Part shown: piece after piece, positions 1 through 11,219 of the stretch
Layout: every line of letters begins with the position of its first letter
Position numbering within the stretch: position 1 is the first letter of the stretch
NCBI GenBank assembly: GCA_009712185.1
Contig: WASQ01000151.1
Coordinates: 1-64,000, forward strand
Source: Telmatospirillum sp.
GTDB taxonomy: Bacteria; Pseudomonadota; Alphaproteobacteria; Rhodospirillales; Magnetospirillaceae
Reading direction: 5' to 3'
Length of the DNA: 64,000 nt
Notes under the pieces: model-generated
What the model was told of the DNA's origin: nothing
What the model saw: the letters and a program-made list of their open reading frames with translations, nothing else
Database searches by the model: none
Position numbers and translations under genes: made by a program

Positions 1-30
1 CCCCACCCCCCCCCCCCCCCCGCCCCCCAC
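1..30. repeat. Poly-C tract at the window edge
   Basis: Almost pure cytosine, interrupted by single A and G bases. It may be a true homopolymer or a sequencing or assembly artefact at a contig end. No gene overlaps it. Confidence 0.6.
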
Positions 31-55
31 TCCGGCAGGGACGCCGGAGCCACTG
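31..55. repeat. Dispersed REP-like hairpin repeat, copy 1
   Basis: A 25-nt stretch containing a 6-bp stem (TCCGGC / GCCGGA) around the loop AGGGAC, followed by GCCACTG. The same 25 nt recur exactly at 57772-57796. Both copies are intergenic, as expected of a REP-like element or transcript-end hairpin. Confidence 0.6.
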
Positions 56-125
56 GTGGAATTTTTCATACCCTCGGATGCCCGGCCCACTCGCAAGGGA
101 TCCAAATGTTGGATTCCGACCACTA

Positions 126-157
126 GTGCACTGACTCATCTGAATGAGTGAGTGCAC
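126..157. repeat. Inverted repeat upstream of dapA
   Basis: Two 14-nt arms, 126-139 and 144-157, pair with one mismatch around the 4-nt loop CTGA. No T-run follows on either strand, so an operator or a factor-independent stop for upstream transcription are both possible. The rest of 56-284 holds nothing else recognisable. Confidence 0.55.
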
Positions 158-284
158 CAAGCCGCATCAGCCCGGGTTCGGGGCTGCGGCCGGCGCGGCA
201 GGGCTTGCGGGGCGTCGGCGGGGGGGCTATGTTCCTTTCCTTTTTCATGAACATTTGCGCGAAAAGCGCAAAACGGAGACAGCC

Positions 285-1157
285 ATGTTCAAGGGGTCGA
301 TCACCGCCCTGATCACGCCGTTCAAGAATGGCGGGATCGATGAGACGGGTTTTCAATCCTTCGTGGAATGGCAGATTGCCGAAGGAACCGACGGTCTGGT
401 GCCGTGCGGCACGACCGGGGAATCGCCTACTCTCAGCCACGAAGAGCATCATCGCGTTATCGAATTGTGTGTCGAGGCGGCCAAAGGCAAGGTCCCCGTG
501 ATCGCCGGCGCCGGCTCCAACTCCACTGCCGCGGCGATCGCCCTGGCGTCCCATGCGCGGAAGGGGGGCGCCGATGCCGTCCTCGTGGTGACGCCCTATT
601 ACAATAAGCCGACGCAGGAAGGCCTGTATCAGCATTACAAGGCTATCCACGACGCGGTCGATATTCCGATCGTCATCTACAACATCCCCGGCCGCAGTGT
701 CATCGACATGAGCGTGGAGACGATGGCCCGCCTCGCGAAACTGCCGAACATCGTGGGTGTGAAGGACGCGACCAACGACATCGTCCGTCCGGTCCGGACC
801 CGCAACGCGATCGGCCCAGAGTTCTGCCAGTTGAGCGGCGAGGACGCGAATATCGTCGCGTTCCTGGCGCATGGCGGGCGCGGCTGCATTTCCGTCACCG
901 CCAATATCGCGCCCGGACTCTGCGCGAAGCTGCATGACGCCTGGGAGGCGGGTGATCTCGCCACCGTTTACGAGTTGCGCGACCGGCTGATGCCGCTTCA
1001 CGATTCGCTGTTCTGCGAGTCCAATCCGGCACCCGTCAAATATGCGACCCGCCTGATCGGCAAGACCGATGGCAGTGTTCGTCTGCCTCTGGTCGAGATC
1101 AGCGGCGCCAGCAAGGAAAAGGTTGCCGCCGCGATGAAAAGCGTCGGTCTGATTTGA
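285..1157 (+). CDS. dapA: 4-hydroxy-tetrahydrodipicolinate synthase
   Basis: Condenses pyruvate with aspartate semialdehyde in lysine and diaminopimelate synthesis; cytoplasmic TIM barrel. The 290-residue protein has the family signatures GTTGES near residue 44, YYNKPTQEG, the IYNIPGRS tyrosine motif and the Schiff-base lysine in VGVKDAT. The start at 285 (MFKGSITAL) follows a purine-rich GGAGACAGCC stretch and gives the usual family length; the frame stays open upstream to 144 but that extension looks noncoding. smpB follows after 10 nt, an arrangement common in alphaproteobacteria. Confidence 0.95.
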   Translation: MFKGSITALITPFKNGGIDETGFQSFVEWQIAEGTDGLVPCGTTGESPTLSHEEHHRVIELCVEAAKGKVPVIAGAGSNSTAAAIALASHARKGGADAVLVVTPYYNKPTQEGLYQHYKAIHDAVDIPIVIYNIPGRSVIDMSVETMARLAKLPNIVGVKDATNDIVRPVRTRNAIGPEFCQLSGEDANIVAFLAHGGRGCISVTANIAPGLCAKLHDAWEAGDLATVYELRDRLMPLHDSLFCESNPAPVKYATRLIGKTDGSVRLPLVEISGASKEKVAAAMKSVGLI

Positions 1158-1167
1158 GGACGGATCC

Positions 1168-1641
1168 ATGGCACGCCCGACATTGATCGCTGGTAAAATT
1201 GCCGCCGAGAACCGGCGGGCGCGCCACGACTACGCGATCACCAGCACCATTGAGGCCGGCCTGATTTTGCAGGGAACGGAAGTGAAATCGCTGCGATCGG
1301 GCCGGGCCAACCTTGCCGATGCCTTCGCCGGTCAGCAGGAGGGGGAACTCTACCTGTTCAACGCCTATATCCCGGAATATCAGGTCAAGACCGCCTTCAC
1401 CCATGAGACCCGGCGTCCGCGCAAGCTTCTGGTCCACCGTAAGGAGCTCGGCAGGCTGCTTGGCGCCGTGACCCGGGAAGGGATGACCCTGATTCCGCTG
1501 TCGATCTATTTCAACGACCGCGGCATCGCCAAGGTCCAGCTTGGTCTTGCCCGCGGCAAGAAGCTTCATGACAAGCGCGCCGCGGAGAAAGAGCGCGACT
1601 GGCAGCGGGAAAAGGCCCGGGTGCTGCGGGATCGGGGATAA
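1168..1641 (+). CDS. smpB: SsrA-binding protein SmpB
   Basis: Binds tmRNA and delivers it to stalled ribosomes for trans-translation. The 157-residue product shows the family pattern: an N-terminal [12 protein letters not shown] segment, [18 protein letters not shown], and the basic C-terminal tail ([16 protein letters not shown]) that enters the decoding site. Length is typical. It is 10 nt downstream of dapA and probably co-transcribed; a minus-strand gene converges on it. Confidence 0.95.
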   Translation: MARPTLIAGKIAAENRRARHDYAITSTIEAGLILQGTEVKSLRSGRANLADAFAGQQEGELYLFNAYIPEYQVKTAFTHETRRPRKLLVHRKELGRLLGAVTREGMTLIPLSIYFNDRGIAKVQLGLARGKKLHDKRAAEKERDWQREKARVLRDRG

Positions 1642-1650
1642 TACCGCCCG

Positions 1651-1671
1651 GCGATGAGGATGACTCATCGC
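1651..1671. terminator. Hairpin between convergent smpB and the GGDEF-EAL gene
   Basis: An 8-bp perfect stem (GCGATGAG / CTCATCGC) around GATGA lies in the 63-nt convergent gap. It probably serves as a bidirectional terminator, although there is no clear T-run. Confidence 0.45.
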
Positions 1672-1704
1672 GCCCGGCTCCGGCTCCGGCCGGTACCGGT
1701 TTTC

Positions 1705-4700
1705 CTATCCGTGCGCGCGGGCTCCGGCCGCATGCAGGCGGCACAGATCCTCGAATGCCTCCACGGCGAGAGGCTTGCTGAACAGATAGCCCTGGTAGGC
1801 GTGGCATCCGGCATCCGCCAGGAACAGCCTTTGCGCCTCGGTCTCGACGCCCTCGGCGATGACGCCGAGGCCGAGGCTCCGGGCGAGGGCGACGATGGTC
1901 CGGGCGATGGCGGCGTCATTGGGATCGACCAGGACGTCGTCGACGAAGGAGCGGTCGATCTTCAACTGGTCCAGCGGCAGACGTTTCAGATAGGCGAGGG
2001 AGGAATAGCCCGTGCCGAAGTCGTCGAGCGCGAAGCCGACGCCGTGGCGTTTCAGGGCCGACATCTTCTCGATCATGTCTTCCATGTTGTCGGCGAGGAG
2101 ACTTTCCGTCAGTTCCAGCTTGAGGCGGCGGGCCGGTGCGCCGGTCTGATCGAGGATGGCGCGGACCCGGTCGACGAAGTCCGGTTGCCGGACCTGTCGG
2201 GCGCTGACATTGACGGCGACGGTGAGATCATGCAAATCCGGCTGCGGCGCCCAGTCCGCCAGTTGGCGGCAGGCCGTCTCCAGCACCCAGTCGCCCAGCG
2301 TCAGGATCAGGCCGGTTTCTTCCGCAAGGGCGATGAAATCGCCCGGGGGCACCATGCCCCGTCTGGGGTGCTGCCAGCGCACCAGCGCCTCGGCCCCGGT
2401 CAGACGTCCCGCATCCCCGACCTGCGCCTGATAGTGCAGCAGGAATTGACCGCGCGCCAGGGCTTCGCGCAAGTCCGCCTCCATGACGGCGCGTTCCATC
2501 ACCACGGCCTCCATGCCCGGGTCGAAGAAGCGGAGCGTGTTCCGTCCGGCCGCTTTGGCGCGATACATGGCGATGTCGGCCTGCTTCAGCAGATCTTCGA
2601 TGGTCGCGTCCATCCCCTTGAACAGGGTCACGCCCACGCTCGGCGTGCAATGGAAGGGCTGCGCGTTGAGGTGGTAGGGTTTGTTGAGGGACGACAGGAT
2701 CTTATCGCCGATTGCTTCCACCTGGGAGGCGGCGTCGGTTTCGTCGGCGCTCAGATTCTCAAGCATCAGCAGAAATTCGTCGCCGCCCAGGCGGGCGACC
2801 GTGTCCTCGGTCCGGACGCTGGCGCGCAGCCGCCGCGCCACCTGGGTGAGAAGGACATCTCCGGTGTCATGACCCAGGCTGTCGTTCAAGGTCTTGAAGT
2901 TGTCGAGATCGATGAACAGAAGCGCGCCATGACGCCCGCTTCGTCCGCTGGCCGAGGTCGCCTGCCTCAGTCGTTCGATGAGCAGCGTCCTGTTCGGCAG
3001 GCTGGTCAACTGGTCGAAGTAGGCGAGGTTGGCGATTTTCTCCTCGGCCCGCTTGCGCTCGGTGATGTCGTAGTGGGTGCCGACATAGTGGGTGATGACC
3101 CCGCCCGGATTTTTGACCGCCGAAATGGTGAGCCAGATCAGATATTCGCTGCCATCCTTGCGCCGGTTCCAGATTTCTCCCTGCCAGATCCCGGCCTGCC
3201 GGATGGCCGTCCACATGGCGCGGAAGAAGTCGTCGCCCTGACGTGGCGACCGCAGAAGGGAGGGCGTTCTTCCGACCACCTCATATTCCTCATAGCCTGT
3301 CGTCTCCACGAAGGCGCGATTGACCTTCAAGACGACTCCGGCATTGTCCGTGACCACCACCGCTTCCTGCGAATCGAATGCGGCCGCCGCGATCTTGAGA
3401 TCGGCTTCCGCCCGTTTGCGCTCCGAGATGTCGCGGAACGCGCTCGCGGTGAACAGGCCGTGGTCGGTCTCGACGCGGCTGACCCGAACTTCGACGTCGC
3501 ACTCCGTCCCGTCGCCGCGCAGCGCCCGGATCTCCTGGCTGAGGACGGTCTGCCGGTCGGCGGGCGTCTCGGCAAGCCGGCTGTGGAGGTCCGCCAGGAC
3601 CAACCGCGCGGGAGCCGGCAGAATGACATCGGTCGGACGTCCCACCAGGTCGTTGACGCCGTAGCCCAGAATCCGTTCGACCTGCCGGTTCGCCATGGTG
3701 ATGGCACCGGTCCCGTCGGTGATCAGCAGGGCGTCCGGCGATGCGTCGAAAATGGACTGGAGGCGCGCCTCGCTGGCGCTCAACGCCACCTGCGCCGCCT
3801 GGCGCCGCGAACTCTCACGGCCGACGCGCCGCACCGACCAGACCAGAAGCAGACCCGTGGCGGAGGACAGAAGAAGGAAGCCGACATCCTTGGCGAGGGT
3901 CGCGCGCATCGCCCGTCGCCAGTCGGCAAGATAGCCGGCGCGCGACAGGCCGACGATGACGACCATCGGGGCCTCTTTCAACTGCCGGAACGTCAGCATC
4001 CGGTCCACACCGTCGGCCGGGGTGACCGCGCGATAGGTTGTGGAGCGGACGCCGTCGGAAATCAGACGGTGCAGCTCCGCGGAGACGGTCGATTGCAGGA
4101 TCGGCCGGGACGCGGCATCGGCCGGAGGAAAACGGGCGATCAGTTCCAGGTCCATGTCCCTTAACGAGACCACATCCCCTTTGCCGAGGTTGTAGCCGGC
4201 CAGCAGGCGGTCGAGGCGGCTGGTGGCTATGGTGGCGAACACGACGCCGCCAAAGCTGCCGTCAGCCCGGTCGATGCGGCGGGAGACGACAATGACCGGA
4301 TCGCCCCTCTCGGGAACCGCCACCGTCTTCGAGATCCGCAGACCCGGGGCCGGCTGGGCGCGGTGACCTCGGAAAAATTCGTAGTCCGCGACCGATTGGC
4401 CGACGGAGCGGCGATCGTCGCGTGATGACATCGTGATCCGCCCGTCCGCGTCGGCTAGAAGGAATTCCTCCGCCTCGGAGACCTGTCGCCCGAAATGGGC
4501 GAGCAGGGGGAGCGTTTCCGGCTGACGGGTCGCATGAGGGGCCGCGTCCCCGGGCACGGTCCCGCCGGCCGCCAGGGTCGACAGGGCGAGATCGATCCGG
4601 CCGATCCCGTTGGCGATGCTCTGGTCGACCGCGCCAACGATATTTTCGCTTAATACTTGTGCCCGGGTTTCATACTCGATCCGACTAATCCAGATCGAGT

Positions 4701-4782
4701 AGCCGGACAGGGCGAAGACTAAAACATTTACTGAAAGAATCAGTAGAATCAATGGTGCTCTGTGGCGCCTGAGTCTTTTCAT
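1705..4782 (-). CDS. Membrane PAS-PAS-GGDEF-EAL cyclic-di-GMP enzyme
   Basis: Predicted diguanylate cyclase and/or phosphodiesterase for cyclic di-GMP. Order in about 1025 residues: a transmembrane helix near residues 10-30, an extracytoplasmic sensor region, a second helix near 300, two PAS domains (FDASPDALLITD and TDNAGVVLKVN), then GGDEF with an intact ARLGGDEF active site and EAL with EALVRW, a DDFGTGYSSLAYL loop and FVDDVL. Both catalytic halves look competent. The ATG at 4782 is preferred over a TTG three bases upstream. The next minus-strand gene upstream encodes a bacteriohemerythrin, so an oxygen-related input is conceivable, but that is inference. Confidence 0.93.
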   Translation of the reverse strand: MKRLRRHRAPLILLILSVNVLVFALSGYSIWISRIEYETRAQVLSENIVGAVDQSIANGIGRIDLALSTLAAGGTVPGDAAPHATRQPETLPLLAHFGRQVSEAEEFLLADADGRITMSSRDDRRSVGQSVADYEFFRGHRAQPAPGLRISKTVAVPERGDPVIVVSRRIDRADGSFGGVVFATIATSRLDRLLAGYNLGKGDVVSLRDMDLELIARFPPADAASRPILQSTVSAELHRLISDGVRSTTYRAVTPADGVDRMLTFRQLKEAPMVVIVGLSRAGYLADWRRAMRATLAKDVGFLLLSSATGLLLVWSVRRVGRESSRRQAAQVALSASEARLQSIFDASPDALLITDGTGAITMANRQVERILGYGVNDLVGRPTDVILPAPARLVLADLHSRLAETPADRQTVLSQEIRALRGDGTECDVEVRVSRVETDHGLFTASAFRDISERKRAEADLKIAAAAFDSQEAVVVTDNAGVVLKVNRAFVETTGYEEYEVVGRTPSLLRSPRQGDDFFRAMWTAIRQAGIWQGEIWNRRKDGSEYLIWLTISAVKNPGGVITHYVGTHYDITERKRAEEKIANLAYFDQLTSLPNRTLLIERLRQATSASGRSGRHGALLFIDLDNFKTLNDSLGHDTGDVLLTQVARRLRASVRTEDTVARLGGDEFLLMLENLSADETDAASQVEAIGDKILSSLNKPYHLNAQPFHCTPSVGVTLFKGMDATIEDLLKQADIAMYRAKAAGRNTLRFFDPGMEAVVMERAVMEADLREALARGQFLLHYQAQVGDAGRLTGAEALVRWQHPRRGMVPPGDFIALAEETGLILTLGDWVLETACRQLADWAPQPDLHDLTVAVNVSARQVRQPDFVDRVRAILDQTGAPARRLKLELTESLLADNMEDMIEKMSALKRHGVGFALDDFGTGYSSLAYLKRLPLDQLKIDRSFVDDVLVDPNDAAIARTIVALARSLGLGVIAEGVETEAQRLFLADAGCHAYQGYLFSKPLAVEAFEDLCRLHAAGARAHG

Positions 4783-4908
4783 CAAGTATTTCCACTAATC
4801 GTTCAGGATGCCATAGAGTCCTTAACCAAAACGAGAATGTTATTATAGTATTGGGAGCCTGTGGGGCAAAGATCTTTCCTCCCCGCGTCCATTCGCCCTG
4901 CGGGCAAA

Positions 4909-4928
4909 GCCCGTCCATCCGGACGGGC
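4909..4928. terminator. Hairpin between hemerythrin and GGDEF-EAL genes
   Basis: A perfect 8-bp stem (GCCCGTCC / GGACGGGC) with loop ATCC overlaps a second stem, CGGGC-AAA-GCCCG, at 4901-4913. It sits in the 264-nt gap 4783-5046 and may end the hemerythrin transcript or form a leader structure. Confidence 0.4.
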
Positions 4929-5046
4929 CGGTCGGATCCCATGGAAAATGGGTATAGCACCGAAGTATTACCAGGGTATGTCCCTGTTTGGGGGCAGACA
5001 CCCCTGGAACCTCTCCCCCGCCCGCGCGAGGCGCCGCCGGGGGCGC

Positions 5047-5451
5047 TCAGACCAGGGTCATCAGATAGGGTTTGAACGGGAAATCGTCGTCCCGGATGTG
5101 GCCCAGCAGCAGATTCGCCAGAAACTCGCATTTGTCGCAGGTCTGGTCATGCAGCAGATGGCCATCCAGATAGGGCTGGATGAAGACGTGCAGGCGTTGC
5201 AGCATCCGGCGGTGCCCTTCGGCATGGGCCATGAGCCCCTCGTAATTGTACCGGTCGAGCAGAGCCTCCTCCCAGCGACAGTGATCCTCGAGGGAGTGCT
5301 CGAAGCGTTCGAGGATGATGCCCAGCGCGCGCGTGTCTTCCCCATCCTCCGTTGCCCGGAAAAAGTCGTTCAGAATGTCGACCAGCGCTCGATGATCGTC
5401 GTCCAGTCTCGGAATTCCGATCCGATAGGCATCGGTCCATTCGATGACCAT
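5047..5451 (-). CDS. Bacteriohemerythrin
   Basis: A small di-iron oxygen-binding protein of 134 residues, the usual single-domain length. Ligand pattern seen: H20 (DDDHRAL), H57-x3-E61, H76-x3-H80 and a C-terminal H-x3-D (GHIRDDD). Bacteriohemerythrins carry or sense O2, often in microaerophiles or together with c-di-GMP proteins and chemoreceptors. It lies upstream of, and on the same strand as, the GGDEF-EAL gene. No membrane or signal segment is visible, so it is probably cytoplasmic. Confidence 0.9.
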   Translation of the reverse strand: MVIEWTDAYRIGIPRLDDDHRALVDILNDFFRATEDGEDTRALGIILERFEHSLEDHCRWEEALLDRYNYEGLMAHAEGHRRMLQRLHVFIQPYLDGHLLHDQTCDKCEFLANLLLGHIRDDDFPFKPYLMTLV

Positions 5452-5615
5452 GAGGCATCTCCTTCCCTGGGGCGTCCACCGGGTATCGCCGGTTGCCGGT
5501 GCGCCGATGTGGGGCGGGGAGGAGTGGGGCCGTCCCGCCCTTCATTCGTGTCAAGGATACAAATAAAACGCGGATAAGGCGATTGGATCCTGAGAGCGCG
5601 CTGTCGATCGGTTGG

Positions 5616-5646
5616 GGTCGGCGACAACGGCCGCTTGTCGCCGACC
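5616..5646. terminator. Strong 12-bp hairpin downstream of the UDG gene
   Basis: Perfect 12-bp arms (GGTCGGCGACAA / TTGTCGCCGACC) enclose the loop CGGCCGC. It lies about 105 nt beyond the minus-strand UDG stop and probably ends the NYN-UDG transcript. There is no T-run. Apart from this, the gap 5452-5750 shows nothing recognisable. Confidence 0.5.
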
Positions 5647-5750
5647 AAGCGAGACGCGGTATTCCCACGCCCGGTCAGGGGGCTCAAAGGGCCTCGCGGA
5701 CATCCCGCCGCGGCCCGGCCGCTGCGCGGCCATCGCGGGGCTCCGGCGGT

Positions 5751-6404
5751 TTACTCCCCCAGGGTGGCGAGCGCCTTGTCGAACATCTCATGGAACATGG
5801 CCTCCGTCAGGCGTCCCGTGTTGGTGTTGAGGCGCGAACAGTGGTAGCTGTCGACAAGCGTCCGCCCCCCGGCCAGCCGATGAATGGCGCCATGGCCGAA
5901 GGCTGCCGAGGTCCGGCGCAGTCCCAGCGCCGCCAGGATGGCGTCATGCGCGAAGCCGCCGATCGCAATGATGGTGCGAAGCCCTGTCATGGCGGCGATC
6001 TCGGCCGTCAGGAAGGGGCGGCAGGCCGCACCCTCGGCGCCGGTGGGCCGGTTGGCCGGCGGAACGCAGCGAACCGCGTTGGTGATCCGGCAGTCGATCA
6101 GTTCGAGGCCATCGTCGGGGCGTTCGTCATACTGTCCGCGCGCGCACCCCTTGGCGAGCAGGGTTCCGTAAAGAAGGTCGCCGGCCCAGTCGCCGGTGAA
6201 GGGGCGTCCGGTGGCGTTGGCTCCGCGAAGCCCCGGGCCCAGGCCGACGATCAGGAGCCGGGCGCCGATCGGTCCGAAGGAGGAGACGGGAGCATTGTGC
6301 CAGTCGGGGTGGCGGGCGCGGTTTTCCTCGCGGAAGGCGGCCAGCCGGGGGCATAGGGGGCAGTCCCGGCCGGGCATGCCGGCCAGGGGAGCACAGGCGG
6401 TCAT
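5751..6404 (-). CDS. Uracil-DNA glycosylase, family 5 (UdgB type)
   Basis: Removes uracil, and in this family also hypoxanthine or other deaminated bases, from DNA. The 217-residue protein has the family-5 motif GLGPGLRGANATGRPFTGDWAG near residue 55 and four cysteines for a [4Fe-4S] cluster: the CPLC pair at the N-terminus, then CVPP and ACRPF. It starts 7 nt after the stop of the NYN gene, so the two form an operon. Housekeeping Ung (family 1) is a different fold, so this is an additional repair enzyme. Confidence 0.88.
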   Translation of the reverse strand: MTACAPLAGMPGRDCPLCPRLAAFREENRARHPDWHNAPVSSFGPIGARLLIVGLGPGLRGANATGRPFTGDWAGDLLYGTLLAKGCARGQYDERPDDGLELIDCRITNAVRCVPPANRPTGAEGAACRPFLTAEIAAMTGLRTIIAIGGFAHDAILAALGLRRTSAAFGHGAIHRLAGGRTLVDSYHCSRLNTNTGRLTEAMFHEMFDKALATLGE

Positions 6405-6411
6405 CGGCGCC

Positions 6412-6990
6412 TCAGTCGTCGAAGTCGGGCATCGCCCGGTCGTCGCGGTGGACCGGCGCCGACCGGGCGATCATCGATTCGAGATCCTGCAATTCCACGA
6501 AGGTGTCGGCTTGCCGGCGCAATTCGTCCGCCACCATCGGGGGCTGCGACCGGACAGTGCTGACCACGGTGACTCTGACCCCCTTGCGCTGGACCGCCTC
6601 GACCAGCCGGCGGAAGTCGCCGTCGCCGGAAAACAGCACCACATGGTCCAGGTACTGCGCCATCTCCATCACGTCGATGGCGAGTTCGATGTCCATGTTG
6701 CCCTTGATCTTGCGCCGTCCGGTGGCGTCGGTGAACTCCTTGGTCGGCTTGGTCACCATGGTATAGCCGTTGTAATCCAGCCAGTCGACCAGGGGGCGGA
6801 TCGGCGAATATTCCTGGTCTTCAACCAGGGCGGTGTAATAGAAAGCCCTGATCAGGCGTCCCTTGGCCGCAAAGAGATCGAGAAGGCGTTTGTAATCAAT
6901 GTCGAAGCCGAGGGCACGTGCCGCGGCGTAAAGGTTCGATCCGTCGATGAATAATCCGATGCGCTCCTGGGAATAAAAAACCATCGTCAT
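6412..6990 (-). CDS. NYN-domain (LabA/DUF88-type) putative ribonuclease
   Basis: A 192-residue protein with the PIN-like NYN fold: FIDGSNLYAAARALG near the N-terminus, the acidic NMDIELAIDVMEMA stretch, and FSGDGDFRRLVEAVQRKG. These acidic residues form the metal site of predicted NYN nucleases. The family also includes LabA proteins linked to cell-cycle or circadian output. It is divergent from folK across 79 nt. Substrate unknown. Confidence 0.85.
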   Translation of the reverse strand: MTMVFYSQERIGLFIDGSNLYAAARALGFDIDYKRLLDLFAAKGRLIRAFYYTALVEDQEYSPIRPLVDWLDYNGYTMVTKPTKEFTDATGRRKIKGNMDIELAIDVMEMAQYLDHVVLFSGDGDFRRLVEAVQRKGVRVTVVSTVRSQPPMVADELRRQADTFVELQDLESMIARSAPVHRDDRAMPDFDD

Positions 6991-7069
6991 GATATCTCAC
7001 TGTAATTTAATGATGCCCGGTTTGATGTCCGGGGCCGAGATTAATGTCAGTTAAGGTAGGTGTCGGACT

Positions 7070-7606
7070 GTGCAACCGCAAGAGGATAGCTGTATCTTGG
7101 TCGATGATTGCAATGTGATCCTCGTCGGGTTGGGGGCCAATTTGCCAAGCGCTTTCGGGACGCCCCGGCAAACATTGGAGGCGGCGCTCGGACAACTGGA
7201 CGCGGAAGGATTGCGGGTGATCCGTCGTTCGCGTTATTGGCGGACCCAGCCAGTGCCGATATCCGATCAGCCGTGGTTCGTCAATGCGGTTGCTGTGATC
7301 GAGGCCGATTTGGGGCCGCAGGACGTGCTTGCCCGGCTTCACCGGATCGAAGATGCGGTCGGCCGCGTCCGCACCGTGGTCAACGCGCCCCGGGTTCTGG
7401 ATCTGGATCTGCTCGCCCATGGCGCCACGGTTTTGCGGACGCCACCCAGGCCGCTGGTCCCCCATCCCCGGTTGGCGGAACGCGCTTTCGTCCTGTTGCC
7501 GATGCAAGACGTCGTTCCCGGTTGGCGGCACCCCGAAACCGGCTGCCGGCTTGACGATCTGATCGCCTCCCTGCCGTCCGGGCAGGTCTGCGAGCCGCTG
7601 GAGTGA
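7070..7606 (+). CDS. folK: 6-hydroxymethyl-7,8-dihydropterin pyrophosphokinase
   Basis: Transfers pyrophosphate from ATP to the pterin substrate in folate synthesis. Signatures: ILVGLGANLPS at the start of the fold, RYWRTQPV, WFVNAV, and the catalytic loop GRVRTVVNAPRVLDLDLL. The GTG start at 7070 is supported by AAGGTAGG about 9 nt upstream; a GTG at 7115 would give a shorter protein beginning directly at the conserved core. It precedes rpoZ by about 150 nt. Confidence 0.93.
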   Translation: MQPQEDSCILVDDCNVILVGLGANLPSAFGTPRQTLEAALGQLDAEGLRVIRRSRYWRTQPVPISDQPWFVNAVAVIEADLGPQDVLARLHRIEDAVGRVRTVVNAPRVLDLDLLAHGATVLRTPPRPLVPHPRLAERAFVLLPMQDVVPGWRHPETGCRLDDLIASLPSGQVCEPLE

Positions 7607-7753
7607 CGGGTTGCCGCGGCGCAGTCGGTGGGGACCGGGCGCAGGACAGGCATGCCCGGAGGTTATGTTAATGTCTTGATAGTAACCTTGCTTTCATCTG
7701 TCCGAAAAAATATATATCCTGGCCAACCGCGCCCTTCCTGGAGATTTGAGTAG

Positions 7754-8137
7754 ATGGCCCGAGTTACGGTAGAAGACTGCGTTCTGAAGATTCCGAACCG
7801 TTTTGAGCTTGTCATGCTGGCCGGTCAGCGGGCCCGCGACATCTCGTCGGGTGGGCAACTGACCGTGGACCGGGACAATGACAAGAACCCGGTGGTCGCG
7901 CTTCGCGAAATCGCCGACCAGACGGTCGAACTCGACCTGCTGCGCAACTCGCTGATCCAGGGCTTGCAGAAGCATGTCGAGGTCGATGAGCCCGAGGAGG
8001 ACGAAATCGACGTTCTGGCCGCCCACGATCTGGCGATCGAGACGGCGACCGAGGAGGAGGCGATCGAGGATGGCATGTCCATCCACGACGATGCCGCGGA
8101 TATCGACGGCGATCCGGCCGATTTCGGCGAAGAGTGA
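7754..8137 (+). CDS. rpoZ: RNA polymerase omega subunit
   Basis: Small assembly subunit of RNA polymerase that also forms part of a ppGpp site in proteobacteria. The first 70 residues ([20 protein letters not shown] ... [10 protein letters not shown]) are the conserved omega fold. The remaining residues form an acidic tail common in alphaproteobacteria, giving 127 residues against about 90 in enterics. It lies directly upstream of rsh, the usual pairing. Confidence 0.96.
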   Translation: MARVTVEDCVLKIPNRFELVMLAGQRARDISSGGQLTVDRDNDKNPVVALREIADQTVELDLLRNSLIQGLQKHVEVDEPEEDEIDVLAAHDLAIETATEEEAIEDGMSIHDDAADIDGDPADFGEE

Positions 8138-8213
8138 GCGTCCCGCGTTGTCTTCCGATCCTGGTGAGCGGCAGATGACGCGGACAGGGACAGCATTGGC
8201 ATTTTTCCGTTTC

Positions 8214-8247
8214 AAGGCCCGATGGCGTACCGCGCCCGTCGGGCCTT
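8214..8247 (+). terminator. Hairpin after rpoZ
   Basis: A perfect 9-bp stem (AAGGCCCGA / TCGGGCCTT) with further pairing inside (TGGCG / CGCCCG), about 75 nt after the rpoZ stop and 50 nt before rsh. Only a weak T-rich tail follows, so it may attenuate rather than stop transcription into rsh. Confidence 0.5.
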
Positions 8248-8296
8248 GTGGTTTCCGGGCAGTACCCGGAGCGCTCAGACGAACAGGTGACCGGAC

Positions 8297-10453
<2,157 letters not shown>

Positions 10454-10472
10454 GGTTGGGGAGTGCTTTGAA

Positions 10473-11204
10473 ATGAAACGGGATCTTCGTCTGGGCGTGA
10501 ACATCGACCATGTTGCGACCATCCGCAATGCGCGCGGGGGGCGTCATCCCGACCCTGTGCGCGCCGCGAAGCTGGCCGCCGATTCCGGGGCCGCCGGGAT
10601 CACCGCCCATTTGCGTGAGGCCCGTCGCCATATCTCGGACGAGGATCTCGACCGCCTGATGGCTGCGATCCACCTTCCGCTCAATCTGGAGATGGCGGCG
10701 ACGCCTGAGATGGTGGCGATCGCCCTGCGTCACAAACCCCACGCCGCCTGTATCGTGCCCGAACGGCGCGAGGAACGGACGACCGAAGGCGGTCTTGATG
10801 TGGCCGGCCAGCGCGACAGTCTGCGACCCGTCGTCGCTTCGCTGCTGGAGGCGGGGATCAGGGTGTCGCTGTTCATCGAGCCCAGCCCCCATCAGATCGA
10901 GGCCGCGCACGCCATCGGCGCACCGGTCATCGAACTGCATACCGGCGCCTACTGCGACGCCCTGGGGGCGGCGCGTGAGCGGGAGCTGGCCCGTGTCGTC
11001 GCCGCGGCGGCCCAGGCGGAGCAACTGGGGCTGGAATGCCACGCCGGACATGGTCTCAGCTATGAGACGGTCATCCCGGTGGCAGCCATTCCGACGATTT
11101 CCGAACTCAATATCGGCCACTTCCTGATCGGAGAGGCGATCTTCATCGGGTTGGAGGATTCCATCCGGCAGATGCGCGGCCTGATGATACAGGCGCGCAC
11201 GTAA
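10473..11204 (+). CDS. pdxJ: Pyridoxine 5'-phosphate synthase
   Basis: Closes the pyridine ring of vitamin B6 from 1-deoxy-D-xylulose 5-phosphate and 3-amino-2-oxopropyl phosphate. The 243-residue TIM barrel begins with the invariant [17 protein letters not shown], then has the GGLDV motif, [14 protein letters not shown] and [12 protein letters not shown]. Length is typical. It sits between rsh and acpS in a conserved proteobacterial order and is probably co-transcribed with acpS, 15 nt away. Confidence 0.96.
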   Translation: MKRDLRLGVNIDHVATIRNARGGRHPDPVRAAKLAADSGAAGITAHLREARRHISDEDLDRLMAAIHLPLNLEMAATPEMVAIALRHKPHAACIVPERREERTTEGGLDVAGQRDSLRPVVASLLEAGIRVSLFIEPSPHQIEAAHAIGAPVIELHTGAYCDALGAARERELARVVAAAAQAEQLGLECHAGHGLSYETVIPVAAIPTISELNIGHFLIGEAIFIGLEDSIRQMRGLMIQART

Positions 11205-11219
11205 CGTCTGGAGGCGCCC

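Noticed and set aside
1654-4164. Very long open frame on the plus strand opposite the GGDEF-EAL gene.
   Set aside because: It is antisense to a protein with clear domains. Its translation is low-complexity and has no motif; high GC content makes such mirror frames common.
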